Positions 10,752 through 20,983 of a DNA stretch of 64,000 bases are shown piece by piece; within the stretch, counting starts at the first letter, position 1, and the number at the start of each line of letters is the position of its first letter. The position numbers were made by a program, and so were the translations under genes. The stretch comes from an uncultured bacterium (lineage in GTDB: Bacteria; Patescibacteriota; Saccharimonadia; Saccharimonadales; Saccharimonadaceae). The notes beneath the pieces were generated by a model. The model did not search any database, was not told the DNA's origin, and saw only the letters and a program-made list of their open reading frames with translations. Location: assembly GCA_903952435.1 (NCBI GenBank), contig CAJBFN010000001.1, forward strand, positions 62,001 to 126,000, read 5' to 3'.

Positions 10752-11802
10752 TAGCTAGTCCTGCCACAGTTATATACCTAGGTTTAAGTTGGCGGGCTGG
10801 TTCGGGTAATTTACCAAAATCAAGTTTTTGCCAAGGGCTAGCGACTCTTGCTGGCATGACTAGGCTATCGGTAAAAAACTCACCTATACCTGGCATATTA
10901 CTACCGCTTCCGACAACCAGAAGTTGTTCTAGCTTGCGATCATCGCTGATTCGTTCATTGTAATATCTGATAACTTTTCTGGTTTCGGTTAGAAGTTTTT
11001 TTAGCGTTTCTTCTGTGGCTTTTTTGATTTTTTCTTGTCTTGGGCTAGCGCTTAGTCCGTTAAAAACTTTAAGTTGGTGAGCATTTTCGACTGTTATACC
11101 GAGCTTTCTGGCGATATCTAAAGTTAATGTATTACCACCAACTGATATGCCGCTAGTAACGCGTATTCGAGAGTTATCAACTACGGCTATGTCGGTATTT
11201 TCTGGGCCGATATCGACAATTACGGTTGGTAAATTACCTTCTTCGGTTTTAGTTAATAATCTCGATACGGATATAATGCTTGGCTCTATAAAGACAACCT
11301 CAAGCCCGGCTTCTTCTGCCGCCTTGGTGCACTTATCTACAATAACTCTTGGTATAGCGCTCATTAGAACTGTTATTTCTTTTGCGCCTCTTTCGATTAT
11401 TTCGTAATCTAAATAAAGTGTTGATGTCGGTATAGGTATATATTGATCAGCTTCTAGAGTTACGGCATCTTTTAGTGACTTTTCGACGCTAATTGGTAGA
11501 TTAAATGTTCTTGAATAGCTACGGGCTGTCGGTATTGCTATCGCTACACTATTGCTCGGTAATTCTCCAACGATAGAATTTTTTAGTAAATCCTTTATAT
11601 TCTCGGCTAGGAAGTTACTGGTGCCTTCTAAAGATTCTTTCATTTTTGCTGGGTCTAAATCTAGTGAACCATAGCCAATAACTAGCCACTTTTTTGTGTC
11701 AATCGCCATAATCTTGATACCAGTACTGCTGACGTCAAGGCCTATAATTGGTTTGTCTTTATAAAATAATCTCGTCATGGTGCCCACTAGTAATTCTAAC
11801 AC
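10720..11802 (-). CDS. pilM: Type IV pilus assembly actin-like ATPase PilM
   Basis: IIGLDVSSTGIKIMAID, TVIVDIGPENTDIAVVDNSRIRVTSGISVGGNTLT. Confidence 0.9.
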   Translation of the reverse strand: MLELLVGTMTRLFYKDKPIIGLDVSSTGIKIMAIDTKKWLVIGYGSLDLDPAKMKESLEGTSNFLAENIKDLLKNSIVGELPSNSVAIAIPTARSYSRTFNLPISVEKSLKDAVTLEADQYIPIPTSTLYLDYEIIERGAKEITVLMSAIPRVIVDKCTKAAEEAGLEVVFIEPSIISVSRLLTKTEEGNLPTVIVDIGPENTDIAVVDNSRIRVTSGISVGGNTLTLDIARKLGITVENAHQLKVFNGLSASPRQEKIKKATEETLKKLLTETRKVIRYYNERISDDRKLEQLLVVGSGSNMPGIGEFFTDSLVMPARVASPWQKLDFGKLPEPARQLKPRYITVAGLAIVPPKEISND

Positions 11803-11834
11803 TTATTATAGCACGAGCACGTTTGGTTTTAGGC

Positions 11835-13064
11835 TTATTTAACGCTTTGAGCAAGGCCTGCAATCGGCAACATAACACTAGCGGCAATAAGCCCGACCAT
11901 GCCGCCCATTATGACTATCATGATGGGCTCGATGATTGAACTTAATCCTTGAATCGCGGTGTCAACTTCTTCTTCGTAAAATTCAGCGACTTTGACTAAG
12001 ATTTTGTCGGTCTGGCCGGTTTCTTCACCGACTGAAAGCATCTGAGATACTATTGGCGGGAAAATTGGGTTGGCCTCTATGATTGATGATAATGATTTGC
12101 CATTTTTAACTTCCTCTTCAGCCTTCATTAAAGCGTCTTCATAAATAACATTTCCAACAGCTCTAGATGTTACGGCTAGGGCCTCTAGAACGGCCACACC
12201 AGCCTCAATAAGAGCAGAAAAAGTTCTAGCAAAACGAGCTGTTATGACTTTTATAACAATGACCTTAAGGATCGGCGTTTTTAGAATTATGTAGTGTAGC
12301 TGGTGTCTGCCAAATGCGGTTTTTGAATAGACCATAATGCCATAAATTAATGCGGCTAGGCCGATTATTACAAAATACCAATAATTGATTATAAACTTAC
12401 TTGTTTCTAGCATGAATATGGTTATTTCTGGTAATTTGGCATCTGGTCCGCCGAGGTCTGTCATGACCGTTCCTAGTTGCGGAACAATAAATATCATTAG
12501 TCCAAAAAATGCTAGGACGGTTATGGAAAGCAACACCATCGGATATATCATGGCACTTTTAATTTTTTTCTTAATTGCCATGCTTTTTTCTTGTTGCAAG
12601 GCTAGGCGTTTTAGAATCTCCTCCATAATACCAGCTGCCTCGCCAGCTCTAACCATATTCACATAAATATCATTAAATACATTTGGGTATTTTCCCATGG
12701 CATCACCAAGCGTGGCGCCAGCTTCGATATCGGTAATTATATTTTTTATTATTTTTTTTAGATTAGGGCTTTCGGTTATGTGGTCAGACAGGGCAGTTAA
12801 AGCTCGTAAAAGTGGAACTCCGGCACCGACCATGGCGCTTAATTGGCGGGTAAACATGGTCAGATGATCAGACTTTACTTTTCCAACCGAAAATAAATTA
12901 TCCATCTGTATGCCGAATGAAATCTTTTTTGACTCTTTAATACTAACAGGTCGTAAGCCTTGTCTGGCTAATTCTTGGATTACGCTGTTGCGATCGGGTT
13001 GTTCAATGATGCCATTGACCGGTTCGCCTTTCTGATTTATTGATACATATGAGAATTTTGGCAT
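11835..13064 (-). CDS. pilC: Type II secretion F / PilC family inner-membrane platform protein
   Basis: TMFTRQLSAMVGAGVPLLRALTAL, ARTFSALIEAGVAVLEALAVTSRAVGN. Confidence 0.95.
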   Translation of the reverse strand: MPKFSYVSINQKGEPVNGIIEQPDRNSVIQELARQGLRPVSIKESKKISFGIQMDNLFSVGKVKSDHLTMFTRQLSAMVGAGVPLLRALTALSDHITESPNLKKIIKNIITDIEAGATLGDAMGKYPNVFNDIYVNMVRAGEAAGIMEEILKRLALQQEKSMAIKKKIKSAMIYPMVLLSITVLAFFGLMIFIVPQLGTVMTDLGGPDAKLPEITIFMLETSKFIINYWYFVIIGLAALIYGIMVYSKTAFGRHQLHYIILKTPILKVIVIKVITARFARTFSALIEAGVAVLEALAVTSRAVGNVIYEDALMKAEEEVKNGKSLSSIIEANPIFPPIVSQMLSVGEETGQTDKILVKVAEFYEEEVDTAIQGLSSIIEPIMIVIMGGMVGLIAASVMLPIAGLAQSVK

Positions 13065-13069
13065 AATAT

Positions 13070-14854
13070 TTATTCCTTGGTTGCCCTTATAATCTCTTCA
13101 ATAGTAGTTTCGCCTCGGAGGGCCTTTATTAGTCCATCAGCTTGCATTGTTATCATACCCTCAGCTACCGCTTGCTCCTGTATTTGGTTGCTAGTGGCGT
13201 TGTTCATGATTAATTTTTGGATATTTACTGAATTATGTAAAACTTCATAAATACCGACTCGGCTAAGGTAGCCAGCGGTTGCTCCGTTTATATTGTCGTC
13301 TTTATCAGCCAACCATAGGTTTTTTATACCATTCTCATCTGTGCCTAAAGGTGTATCGCCACCAATACCTTCAGCTGCGGCTTGTTTTTCTAGTTCGTGG
13401 ATATAGCTAAAATTCTGCCCAGGCTTTAACTTGAATAATTTCACTATCATTTGCTTTTCTTGTTCAGTTGGCTGATATAATTTTCGGGTTTTTTTGTTTA
13501 GGCACCTTACTAGCCTTTGCCCAACTACTACCCGTATAGTGCTGGCAATTAGAAATGGCTCAATCCCCATGTCAAGCAATCGAGGCAAACAGGTTGCGGC
13601 ATCATTGGTGTGTAGTGTGGAGAATACTAGGTGGCCAGTTAGAGCGGCCTGGACGCTTAAATCGGCTGTTTCGCTGTCTCGAACCTCTCCAACCATTATT
13701 ATGTTTGGATCTTGACGCAGTAGTGAACGTAGGCCGTTCGCAAATGTCATACCAGCTTTATCGTTAGTTTGGGTTTGGTTAACGCCGGGTATTCGATATT
13801 CAACTGGGTCTTCGATGGTTGATATATTTACGCTTGGAGTGTTAAGGCTTGATAATATGCTAAATAAACTTGTAGATTTACCGCTGCCGGTAGGGCCAGT
13901 AACTAAGACCATTCCATTTGGGCTAGTTATAGCTTCTTTTAGGAGCTTGAGTGGTTGTCCCCATGGACCTAAAGATTCTAGCCTAACCGCCTGGTTAGAT
14001 TCGTCTAAAATACGCATAACCAGCTTTTCGCCATCAGCGACGGGCAAAGTGCTGACGCGCAAGGCATATTGCTTGCCGGCAACATTGATTTTAAAACGAC
14101 CATCTTGAGGTATTCGATGTTCGTCAATTTTCAAATTACTTAAGATTTTTATACGACTAATTAATGCGCTTAGCACATTCTTGGGCAGTCTATTTACCTC
14201 TTTTAATATGCCGTCGATGCGATATCTTATTTGGACAAAGTTTTCACGAGGTTCGATATGGATATCACTAGTATTTGATCTGATGGCATATTCCAGTAAA
14301 ATATTTACAGTTTTGGCGATTGGGGATTTTTCATCAATATCAGCAGTTGATACTTTTTCATTTTGAGAATTATCAGGCTGGATAGCTATATCCATAACTT
14401 TATCTAGTTCATCGTTAACGTTGCTATGGTAAGCCTCTAGGGCTGCTACTATATTTTGACTAGTGGCAATATATATTTTTGTATTGGCGCCAATTTCTTT
14501 TTCTAGAAAATTTACGGCCTGAATATCATCTGGATCATCCATAGCAAGATGGTTTGTACCATCTGGGTCGATTTTGAAAAGGACGGCCCGGTATTGTCTG
14601 GCGACTTGCTCTGGTATTTTATTTAGAACGTCAACTGGTATTTCGCGCGGAGTTAATTCAATATATGGTATCTGTAGATACTGTGCAAAGGCTTTTGTCA
14701 AAGTTGTTTCATCGGTTATCTTTTTTTTCAAAACAACTTCTTGAATTGACGATTTTAAATCAATAGCCTCTTGCTTTAGAGCATCAATTTGCTCCGCGGC
14801 GATAAGACCACTACTGGTTAAGATTTTTTCGATTGTTGTGTCTGAGATGCGCAT
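13070..14854 (-). CDS. pilB: GspE/PilB family type IV pilus extension ATPase
   Basis: GMVLVTGPTGSGKSTSLFSILSSLN, ISTIEDPVEYRIPGVNQTQ, LRSLLRQDPNIIMVGEVRDSETA. Confidence 0.97.
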   Translation of the reverse strand: MRISDTTIEKILTSSGLIAAEQIDALKQEAIDLKSSIQEVVLKKKITDETTLTKAFAQYLQIPYIELTPREIPVDVLNKIPEQVARQYRAVLFKIDPDGTNHLAMDDPDDIQAVNFLEKEIGANTKIYIATSQNIVAALEAYHSNVNDELDKVMDIAIQPDNSQNEKVSTADIDEKSPIAKTVNILLEYAIRSNTSDIHIEPRENFVQIRYRIDGILKEVNRLPKNVLSALISRIKILSNLKIDEHRIPQDGRFKINVAGKQYALRVSTLPVADGEKLVMRILDESNQAVRLESLGPWGQPLKLLKEAITSPNGMVLVTGPTGSGKSTSLFSILSSLNTPSVNISTIEDPVEYRIPGVNQTQTNDKAGMTFANGLRSLLRQDPNIIMVGEVRDSETADLSVQAALTGHLVFSTLHTNDAATCLPRLLDMGIEPFLIASTIRVVVGQRLVRCLNKKTRKLYQPTEQEKQMIVKLFKLKPGQNFSYIHELEKQAAAEGIGGDTPLGTDENGIKNLWLADKDDNINGATAGYLSRVGIYEVLHNSVNIQKLIMNNATSNQIQEQAVAEGMITMQADGLIKALRGETTIEEIIRATKE

Positions 14855-14915
14855 AATGCTTACGTTCTATTGTAATCTACAGATTAAAAAAACACCAGGT
14901 GTTATAATAAATGAA

Positions 14916-15374
14916 ATGTTTTTAAATATAATTGATGAAAATGAAATGAAGCTTTTTGGCAACAAGCTCGGCTTGTTATTGTCTGGTGGCGAGGTCGTCG
15001 AACTAATCGGTGATGTCGGTTCTGGAAAGACAACTTTAACCAAGGGGATTGCTGTTGGCCTTGGTGTGTCGGATTATGTTCAAAGTCCAAGTTTTACGAT
15101 TAGTCGTGTTTACGACTGTCGAGATAATCTAAAATTAGCGCACTATGATTTTTACAGGCTTGATGATGTTGGCTTGATGCAGGATGAATTAAACGAGACT
15201 ATGTCAGATAATGGGATAATTACGATTATTGAGTGGGCTGGACTGGTTGCTGGAGTTTTGCCGGTTGATAGGTTATCTATAAAAATCAATCCATTAACCG
15301 AAAACTCAAGGCAGCTTGAAATCATTGCCGGTGGTCTAAAAAGTCAGAAAGTCTTAGACGGGTTAAATTTATGA
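14916..15374 (+). CDS. tsaE: tRNA threonylcarbamoyladenosine biosynthesis ATPase TsaE (start revised from 14838)
   Basis: VVELIGDVGSGKTTLTKGIAVGLGVSDYVQSPSFTI; TATAAT 8 nt upstream of ATG 14916. Confidence 0.93.
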   Translation: MFLNIIDENEMKLFGNKLGLLLSGGEVVELIGDVGSGKTTLTKGIAVGLGVSDYVQSPSFTISRVYDCRDNLKLAHYDFYRLDDVGLMQDELNETMSDNGIITIIEWAGLVAGVLPVDRLSIKINPLTENSRQLEIIAGGLKSQKVLDGLNL

Positions 15375-15757
15375 TTTTACTTTTAGATACCAGCTCACCA
15401 ATATGTTATTTGACTGTTATTAACGGTGATCAAAAAAATAATTATCAATGGCAGTCTGATAGGTCACTGGCAAAAGGGTTATTATCTTTTCTGAAAGAAA
15501 AATTAGAGGCTGACAATAAAACTTGGTCTGACATCTCTGGGATTGGAATTTATAAAGGCCCTGGTAGTTTTACGGGTTTAAGGATTGGTATTACAGTTAT
15601 GAATACAATTGCCGATGCTAGTAATATCCCAATTGTCGGTTGTCTTGGTGACAATTGGCAAGATGAAGCTGTTTCTGAATTAAAATCTGGCGCTAATGAC
15701 AAAATAGTTCTTCCTTTTTATGGCAGTGAAGCCCGCATTACTCAGGCCAGAAAATAA
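15371..15757 (+). CDS. tsaB: TsaB-like protein (short)
   Basis: ILLLDTSSPICYLTVI..., GIGIYKGPGSFTGLRIGITVMN; overlaps tsaE stop. Confidence 0.9.
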   Translation: MILLLDTSSPICYLTVINGDQKNNYQWQSDRSLAKGLLSFLKEKLEADNKTWSDISGIGIYKGPGSFTGLRIGITVMNTIADASNIPIVGCLGDNWQDEAVSELKSGANDKIVLPFYGSEARITQARK

Positions 15758-15912
15758 ATAACTTGCAAGCAGCATTGAAAAAAAGGTATTATATAGTTAG
15801 TCTATTTTAAGACTTTGAATAATTTTTGAAACTAACGCTGAACATTACTGATTTTTGATAATAATTTAATAATAAATAAAAACACCAGGATTTCGGCGAG
15901 GAAAGGACAAAT

Positions 15913-17400
15913 ATGATAGAGATTATTATCGCTATAGTTGCGGCTTTTGCTGGAATTGGCGGAACAATCGTGTATGAAAAGCAAAGGCAAGCTACAGGTA
16001 AGGCTAAAGCCGACAAAGAGGTCGCAAATGCCAAAACTAAAGCCGGAGATATTATATTAAAGGCTAAAGACGAAATCGTCGAGATGGAAAATGAACGACG
16101 CAAAGAGTGGAAACGTGTCGAGACTCGTTTGGTTGAGCGTGAAACATCGCTTGATAAAAAACTTGATGATTTAGATAAACGATCTGAAAAACTACGCGCT
16201 CAAGAACGTGATGTTGAAAGCTTGAAAAATGAAATTCGTGATATTCGCACCAAGCAACAGGATAAGTTAGAAAAAATTGCTAAACTCAGTAAAAAAGAAG
16301 CGGCCGATAAGTTACTAGAAATGACTGAGCGTGATATTAAGCAAGATATGGTTGGTCTTGTTAATAAACTGCAAAATGACGCCAAAGAGGATGCTGAAGA
16401 AATTGCTCAAACGATTCTAGTTACGGCCATGGAGCGAATGTCATCTGAAGTCACTGCCGAACGTACTGTTACGGCAATTAAATTAGTTGACGAAGAGATG
16501 AAAGGTCGCATTATTGGTAAAGAAGGTCGTAATATTCAATCCTTGCAACGAGCCACTGGTGTTGACATTTTGGTTGATGATACGCCAGGTATGATTGTGC
16601 TGAGTTCGTTTGACCCAGTCCGTCGCCAAATTGCTCGAATGAGCTTGGAATTATTAATGAAAGATGGCCGTATCCATCCAGGCCGAATTGAAGAAGTTGT
16701 TGCCAAAGCTGAAGTTGAAATTAATAAGGAAGTAAATCGTGCCGGTGAAGATGCGGCTCGCGAACTTGGTATTGTTGGTATTCCAAAAGAGATTTTGCGA
16801 CTGCTTGGTGAATTAAAATATCGCACTAGCTATGGTCAAAATGTTTTAATGCACAGTGTCGAGATGGCCCATATGGCTGGACTAATTGCCGAAGAAATCG
16901 GTGCCGATGTTCGCGTTACTAAGACCGCCACATTGCTTCATGATATAGGCAAAGCTGTAACCCACAAGATGGAAGGTAAGCACCATCACATTGCTGGTGA
17001 ATTGGCTCGTAAATATGGCATGACCGAAGATGTGGCCCATGCTATCGAAGCTCACCATGATGATGTAGAAGCTACAACACCTGAAGCATTGATAGTTCGT
17101 ATTTGTGACGGTTTGTCGACAACTCGTCCTGGAGCTCGCAATATTAGTTCGGAAAACTTTGCCGAAAGAATGCGCGATCTTGAGAATATTGCGCTTGGCT
17201 TTAATGGTATCGACAAAGCCTATGCGATTAGTGCTGGCCGTGAAGTTCGCGTTATCGTTAGCCCTAAGGCAATTGATGATTTATCGGCTATAAAACTAGC
17301 GCGTGACATCGCCGTCAAGATTGAAAGCACAATGCAGTATCCAGGCACAATCAAGGTCAATGTGATTCGTGAAACTAGAGCGATTGAATTTGCTAAATAG
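15913..17400 (+). CDS. rny: Ribonuclease Y
   Basis: N-terminal TM, coiled coil, KH domain GRIIGKEGRNIQSLQRATGVDILVDDTP, HD domain LLHDIGKAVTHK. Confidence 0.97.
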   Translation: MIEIIIAIVAAFAGIGGTIVYEKQRQATGKAKADKEVANAKTKAGDIILKAKDEIVEMENERRKEWKRVETRLVERETSLDKKLDDLDKRSEKLRAQERDVESLKNEIRDIRTKQQDKLEKIAKLSKKEAADKLLEMTERDIKQDMVGLVNKLQNDAKEDAEEIAQTILVTAMERMSSEVTAERTVTAIKLVDEEMKGRIIGKEGRNIQSLQRATGVDILVDDTPGMIVLSSFDPVRRQIARMSLELLMKDGRIHPGRIEEVVAKAEVEINKEVNRAGEDAARELGIVGIPKEILRLLGELKYRTSYGQNVLMHSVEMAHMAGLIAEEIGADVRVTKTATLLHDIGKAVTHKMEGKHHHIAGELARKYGMTEDVAHAIEAHHDDVEATTPEALIVRICDGLSTTRPGARNISSENFAERMRDLENIALGFNGIDKAYAISAGREVRVIVSPKAIDDLSAIKLARDIAVKIESTMQYPGTIKVNVIRETRAIEFAK

Positions 17401-17467
17401 TTTTAACTTTTAATATCTAAAATTAATATAATATTTTTTGTGGGTTTATTAGTGTTAAAATGTATAA

Positions 17468-19951
17468 ATGAATACTAATCAAATGCGCGGTCTTTCTGAA
17501 AAAGAAGTAAAAATAAGGCAAGATAAGTTTGGTTTTAACGAGCTTCCAGATAAACATAAAAAAAATTTCTTGAAGTTTGTTATTGGGTTATTAACCGAGC
17601 CTATAATCTTTTTGTTAATCGTAACGGTCGTTATTTATTTTTTTCTTGGTGACAAAAATGAAGCTTTGCTGCTTTTGACTTCATTTGTTGGAATTATCGG
17701 AATAGAGATTTATCAAGAATTAAAAACCGAAAAGTCTTTAGCTGCTCTTAGGAGTCTGTCTAACCCAACGTCGGTTGTTATGCGCGATGGGGCTAGATTA
17801 ACTATTCCTAGTCGCGAAGTTGTCGTTGGGGATATTATATTTTTATCCGAAGGCAGCAGAATTTCGGCTGATGCTAAATTATTATCAGTTGATAATTTAG
17901 AGGTTGACGAGTCGTTACTTACTGGCGAATCGGCTCCAGTAATGAAGCATACTCGAAGTACAAAAGATAACAATGGTAATTTTGTTTTTTCTGGCACTTT
18001 GGCAGTTAAGGGGCACGCGACGGCTGAAGTGGTTGGTATAGGTATTGACACCGAGATAGGTGAAATAGGTAAGTCGCTTAATTCAATTGAGACCGAAAAG
18101 ACTTTATTGCAGAAAGAAGTTAATAAGGTCGTAAAATTTGTTGCTGTTTTGGCGGCTTCGGCGTCACTAATTTTAACGGCTGTTTATTGGCTTGGTAGCG
18201 GTGACTTGACCAGGGGCTTTTTGGCTGGCTTGACACTTGCTATCGCCATACTGCCAGAAGAATTTCCGGTTGTCTTGACTATATTTCTGACGCTTGGGGC
18301 TTGGCGGCTTGCAAAAAATAATATATTAGCGCGTCGATCGCATACAATCGAAACACTTGGCAGCGCAAATGTTCTTTGTGTTGATAAAACCGGCACCCTA
18401 ACTGAAAATAAAATGCAGATTGAAAGTATTATTGATGCTGACGGTAATGCTCATATTGATGATTTTGACTATGCGGCTGATGTCGTAGAATATGGCGTTT
18501 TGGCGTCTCAAAAAGATCCATTTGATCCGATGGAAGAAGCGTTTATTATTGCCGGCAAGAAAGTTTTTCGTGATATTGATGATATTTACAAAAATCAGCA
18601 AATTATAAAAGAATATCCGTTAGAAGATAGTTCGCTTTCGGTTGTTTATGTTTGGGGTGATGGTGGTATAGTAAAAGCGGTTGCTTTAAAGGGCGCCCCA
18701 GAGACTGTTTTTAATTTATGTCATCTTGATGATGATAAAAAAACTAGGTTTGAAAAAGATGTTAAAAAATTAGCAAGTAAGGGGCTTCGGGTGATTGCGG
18801 TAGCCAAGGGAAAGATTAGGGCCGATATTCCTGCTGACCGCCATGATTTTAAGTTTGAGTTTCTTGGACTTGTTGGCTTGGTTGACCCAGTAAGGCCTGA
18901 AGTGGTGCCGGCGATTAGGATGTGCAAAGAAGCCGGTATTAGAGTTATTATGTTGACCGGTGACTATCCAGAGACTGCGGTAAGAGTTGCTAAGAACATC
19001 GGACTAGATTGGCATAATGCAATAACTGGCGAAGAGTTTGAAAAATTAAGTGAATCCGAAAGAGCTGAATCAATTAAAAATATATCTGTTTTCAGTCGTG
19101 TCAGGCCGGCTAATAAACTAACGATAATCAAAGCTCTAAAAGCTAACGGCGATATTGTGTCTATGACTGGTGATGGTGTTAATGATGCGCCGGCGCTTAA
19201 GGCGGCGCACGTAGGTATCGCTATGGGTAAAAATGGTACGGATGTGGCCAGGGAGGCCGCCAGTATAGTCTTGCTGGATGATAATTTTGCCTCTATTGTG
19301 CACGGCGTAAAAATCGGTCGTCGAATTTATGATAATTTGCAAAAAGCTATGTCTTATATTATTTCTGTCCATATTCCAATTGCCCTATTGTCACTTTTGC
19401 CGGTTATATTTAAGTGGCCGATAGTTTTGATTCCGGCACACATTGTATTTTTGGAGTTTGTGATTGATCCAAGCTGCACGATTATATTCGAGAACGAAAA
19501 AGAAGGTAAGGGTATTATGAGCCGCCCACCTCGTAAGCTATCGGCGCCAATTTTTAATAAAAAGATGATAATGGGTAGTTTGTTGCAGGGCTTGGTTGTG
19601 GCGGTGATTGTAGTTGCGTCCTTTAAAATATTGCTTGATATGGGCTGGAGTGAAGATAAGTCTCGCAGTATGACATTTTTGATTTTGGTGGTCTCAAACC
19701 TGTTCCTTGTGTTTGGCATAGCTGGCAAGCAGGCGATTGCGGACATAATCCATTTTGAAAATAAGGCGATGTTATTGATATTGCTAATGACGTCAATATC
19801 TTTGGCATTAGTGCTTTGCGTGCCTTTCTTGAGAGATTTATTCCATTTCGCGCCACTAGCTTTAAATGAAGCCTCTGTCGGCGTTTTGATTGGGGTTTTG
19901 TATATATTAGGTATATTGCCTATGAAGAGGCTGGCTAGTAGGATTTTTTAA
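17468..19951 (+). CDS. Cation-translocating P-type ATPase
   Basis: VDKTGTLTENKM, ILPEEFPVVLTIFLTLGAWRLAKNNILARR, MTGDGVNDAPALKAAHVGIAMG. Confidence 0.95.
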   Translation: MNTNQMRGLSEKEVKIRQDKFGFNELPDKHKKNFLKFVIGLLTEPIIFLLIVTVVIYFFLGDKNEALLLLTSFVGIIGIEIYQELKTEKSLAALRSLSNPTSVVMRDGARLTIPSREVVVGDIIFLSEGSRISADAKLLSVDNLEVDESLLTGESAPVMKHTRSTKDNNGNFVFSGTLAVKGHATAEVVGIGIDTEIGEIGKSLNSIETEKTLLQKEVNKVVKFVAVLAASASLILTAVYWLGSGDLTRGFLAGLTLAIAILPEEFPVVLTIFLTLGAWRLAKNNILARRSHTIETLGSANVLCVDKTGTLTENKMQIESIIDADGNAHIDDFDYAADVVEYGVLASQKDPFDPMEEAFIIAGKKVFRDIDDIYKNQQIIKEYPLEDSSLSVVYVWGDGGIVKAVALKGAPETVFNLCHLDDDKKTRFEKDVKKLASKGLRVIAVAKGKIRADIPADRHDFKFEFLGLVGLVDPVRPEVVPAIRMCKEAGIRVIMLTGDYPETAVRVAKNIGLDWHNAITGEEFEKLSESERAESIKNISVFSRVRPANKLTIIKALKANGDIVSMTGDGVNDAPALKAAHVGIAMGKNGTDVAREAASIVLLDDNFASIVHGVKIGRRIYDNLQKAMSYIISVHIPIALLSLLPVIFKWPIVLIPAHIVFLEFVIDPSCTIIFENEKEGKGIMSRPPRKLSAPIFNKKMIMGSLLQGLVVAVIVVASFKILLDMGWSEDKSRSMTFLILVVSNLFLVFGIAGKQAIADIIHFENKAMLLILLMTSISLALVLCVPFLRDLFHFAPLALNEASVGVLIGVLYILGILPMKRLASRIF

Positions 19952-19960
19952 GGCTTTTGA

Positions 19961-20611
19961 TTAATCTAGTTCTTTTAATACATCGCGCAAATCGTTTGTG
20001 ATATGGTCGGCTTTTTGAGTTGGTTCGTGTTTGCGATGGGGGTGTTTGTAGAAGTAGTTAATGGCGCCGATTTCGCGACCAAAGGCTAGGTCGCTTTCAA
20101 AATCACCAACCACTACGATTTTTTCAAAGTTTTTGTATTTCAAAAAGTATTTTACAGCATCTAATTTAGAATTATGATTTTGATGTGCGTTAACGCCAAT
20201 TATTTCATCTTGTTTAAAAAAATCATTTACACCGATAGCGCCTAAAAACCAAATCAAGTCATTTTGTCTGGTGTTAGAAACTACAATTTGTTGGCTTCCG
20301 GATTTAGAAATTTTTGAGAGTACTTCAATTACATGATTATTTGGCTTGATGTGTTTAGCTAATATCCCTAAATCATTTTCAGCATACCGAAAGCAGGCGG
20401 CTTGCAATTCAATGCATTTTTCCTTTGTTAAATTTGGTAGTAGCTTTTCAAAATACTGATACCATTTTAAACCGTAAAATCTTTCGTTGTCCTTTTTGGT
20501 GAATCTTTCATTAAAGCCAGAGTCCTTAAGGACTTGGTTGGATATCTCAATAACGGCATTTTCGTTGCCTTTTTCAAGCACACCATGGAAGTCCCAGATG
20601 AATAAAATCAT
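19961..20611 (-). CDS. HAD-superfamily hydrolase
   Basis: MILFIWDFHGVLEKGN, IVVSNTRQNDLIWFL, VVVGDFESDLAFGREIGA. Confidence 0.8.
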   Translation of the reverse strand: MILFIWDFHGVLEKGNENAVIEISNQVLKDSGFNERFTKKDNERFYGLKWYQYFEKLLPNLTKEKCIELQAACFRYAENDLGILAKHIKPNNHVIEVLSKISKSGSQQIVVSNTRQNDLIWFLGAIGVNDFFKQDEIIGVNAHQNHNSKLDAVKYFLKYKNFEKIVVVGDFESDLAFGREIGAINYFYKHPHRKHEPTQKADHITNDLRDVLKELD

Positions 20612-20640
20612 ATATTTAGGATATCATAAAATAAGGTAAT

Positions 20641-20771
20641 GACATTGCCTTGCTTTGCTCGTCTCCTACGCTTGCTCATAAAAATATGTAAACACATTTT
20701 TATTTCACTGCGCTGCGCCAAACTTCGACCTACAAATTTTGCTGGGGCAAAATTTGGGTCGAAGGTTTGAG
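20641..20771 (-). repeat. tRNA-tail element downstream of tRNA-Pro (inverted T-arm copy 20757-20771, second T-arm copy 20719-20730, conserved GCGCAGTG/GTTTAC/GCAAGCG module)
   Basis: 20757-20771 GGTCGAAGGTTTGAG is the exact reverse complement of tRNA T-arm 20847-20861; distal module shared with the elements at 28963-29081 and 37262-37372. Confidence 0.8.
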
Positions 20772-20788
20772 GTATTTAAACCCAAGGT

Positions 20789-20832
20789 CCAAATAAAAAA
20801 TACCATTCAGCCGAATGGTATTTTTTATTTGG
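20789..20832 (-). terminator. Hairpin terminator with the tRNA-Pro CCA end inside the stem
   Basis: CCAAATAAAAAATACCATTC-ggct-GAATGGTATTTTTTATTTGG, perfect 20-bp stem. Confidence 0.8.
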
Positions 20833-20905
20833 TCGGGGTGAAAGGACTCAAACCTTCGACCTCACGGTCCCAAACCGCGCGCGCTATCAACTGCGCCACA
20901 CCCCG
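20830..20905 (-). tRNA. tRNA-Pro(TGG), CCA encoded
   Basis: CGGGGTGTGGCGCAGTTGATAGCGCGCGCGGTTTGGGACCGTGAGGTCGAAGGTTTGAGTCCTTTCACCCCGACCA; anticodon TGG. Confidence 0.93.
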
Positions 20906-20983
20906 ATGGTGTTTACTTGATGAATTATACCGCACTTAAGAGATGATTTCTAGCCCTAAATAGTGGTATAGTATTAAATAACT

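Noticed and set aside
13494-14366. Several antisense ORFs inside pilB
   Set aside because: The pilB translation is full length with all motifs; the antisense frames are low complexity and overlap it completely.
20739-20939. 66-aa ORF spanning the tRNA-Pro terminator
   Set aside because: It is antisense to tRNA-Pro and overlaps the inverted repeats, so it is a spurious ORF.
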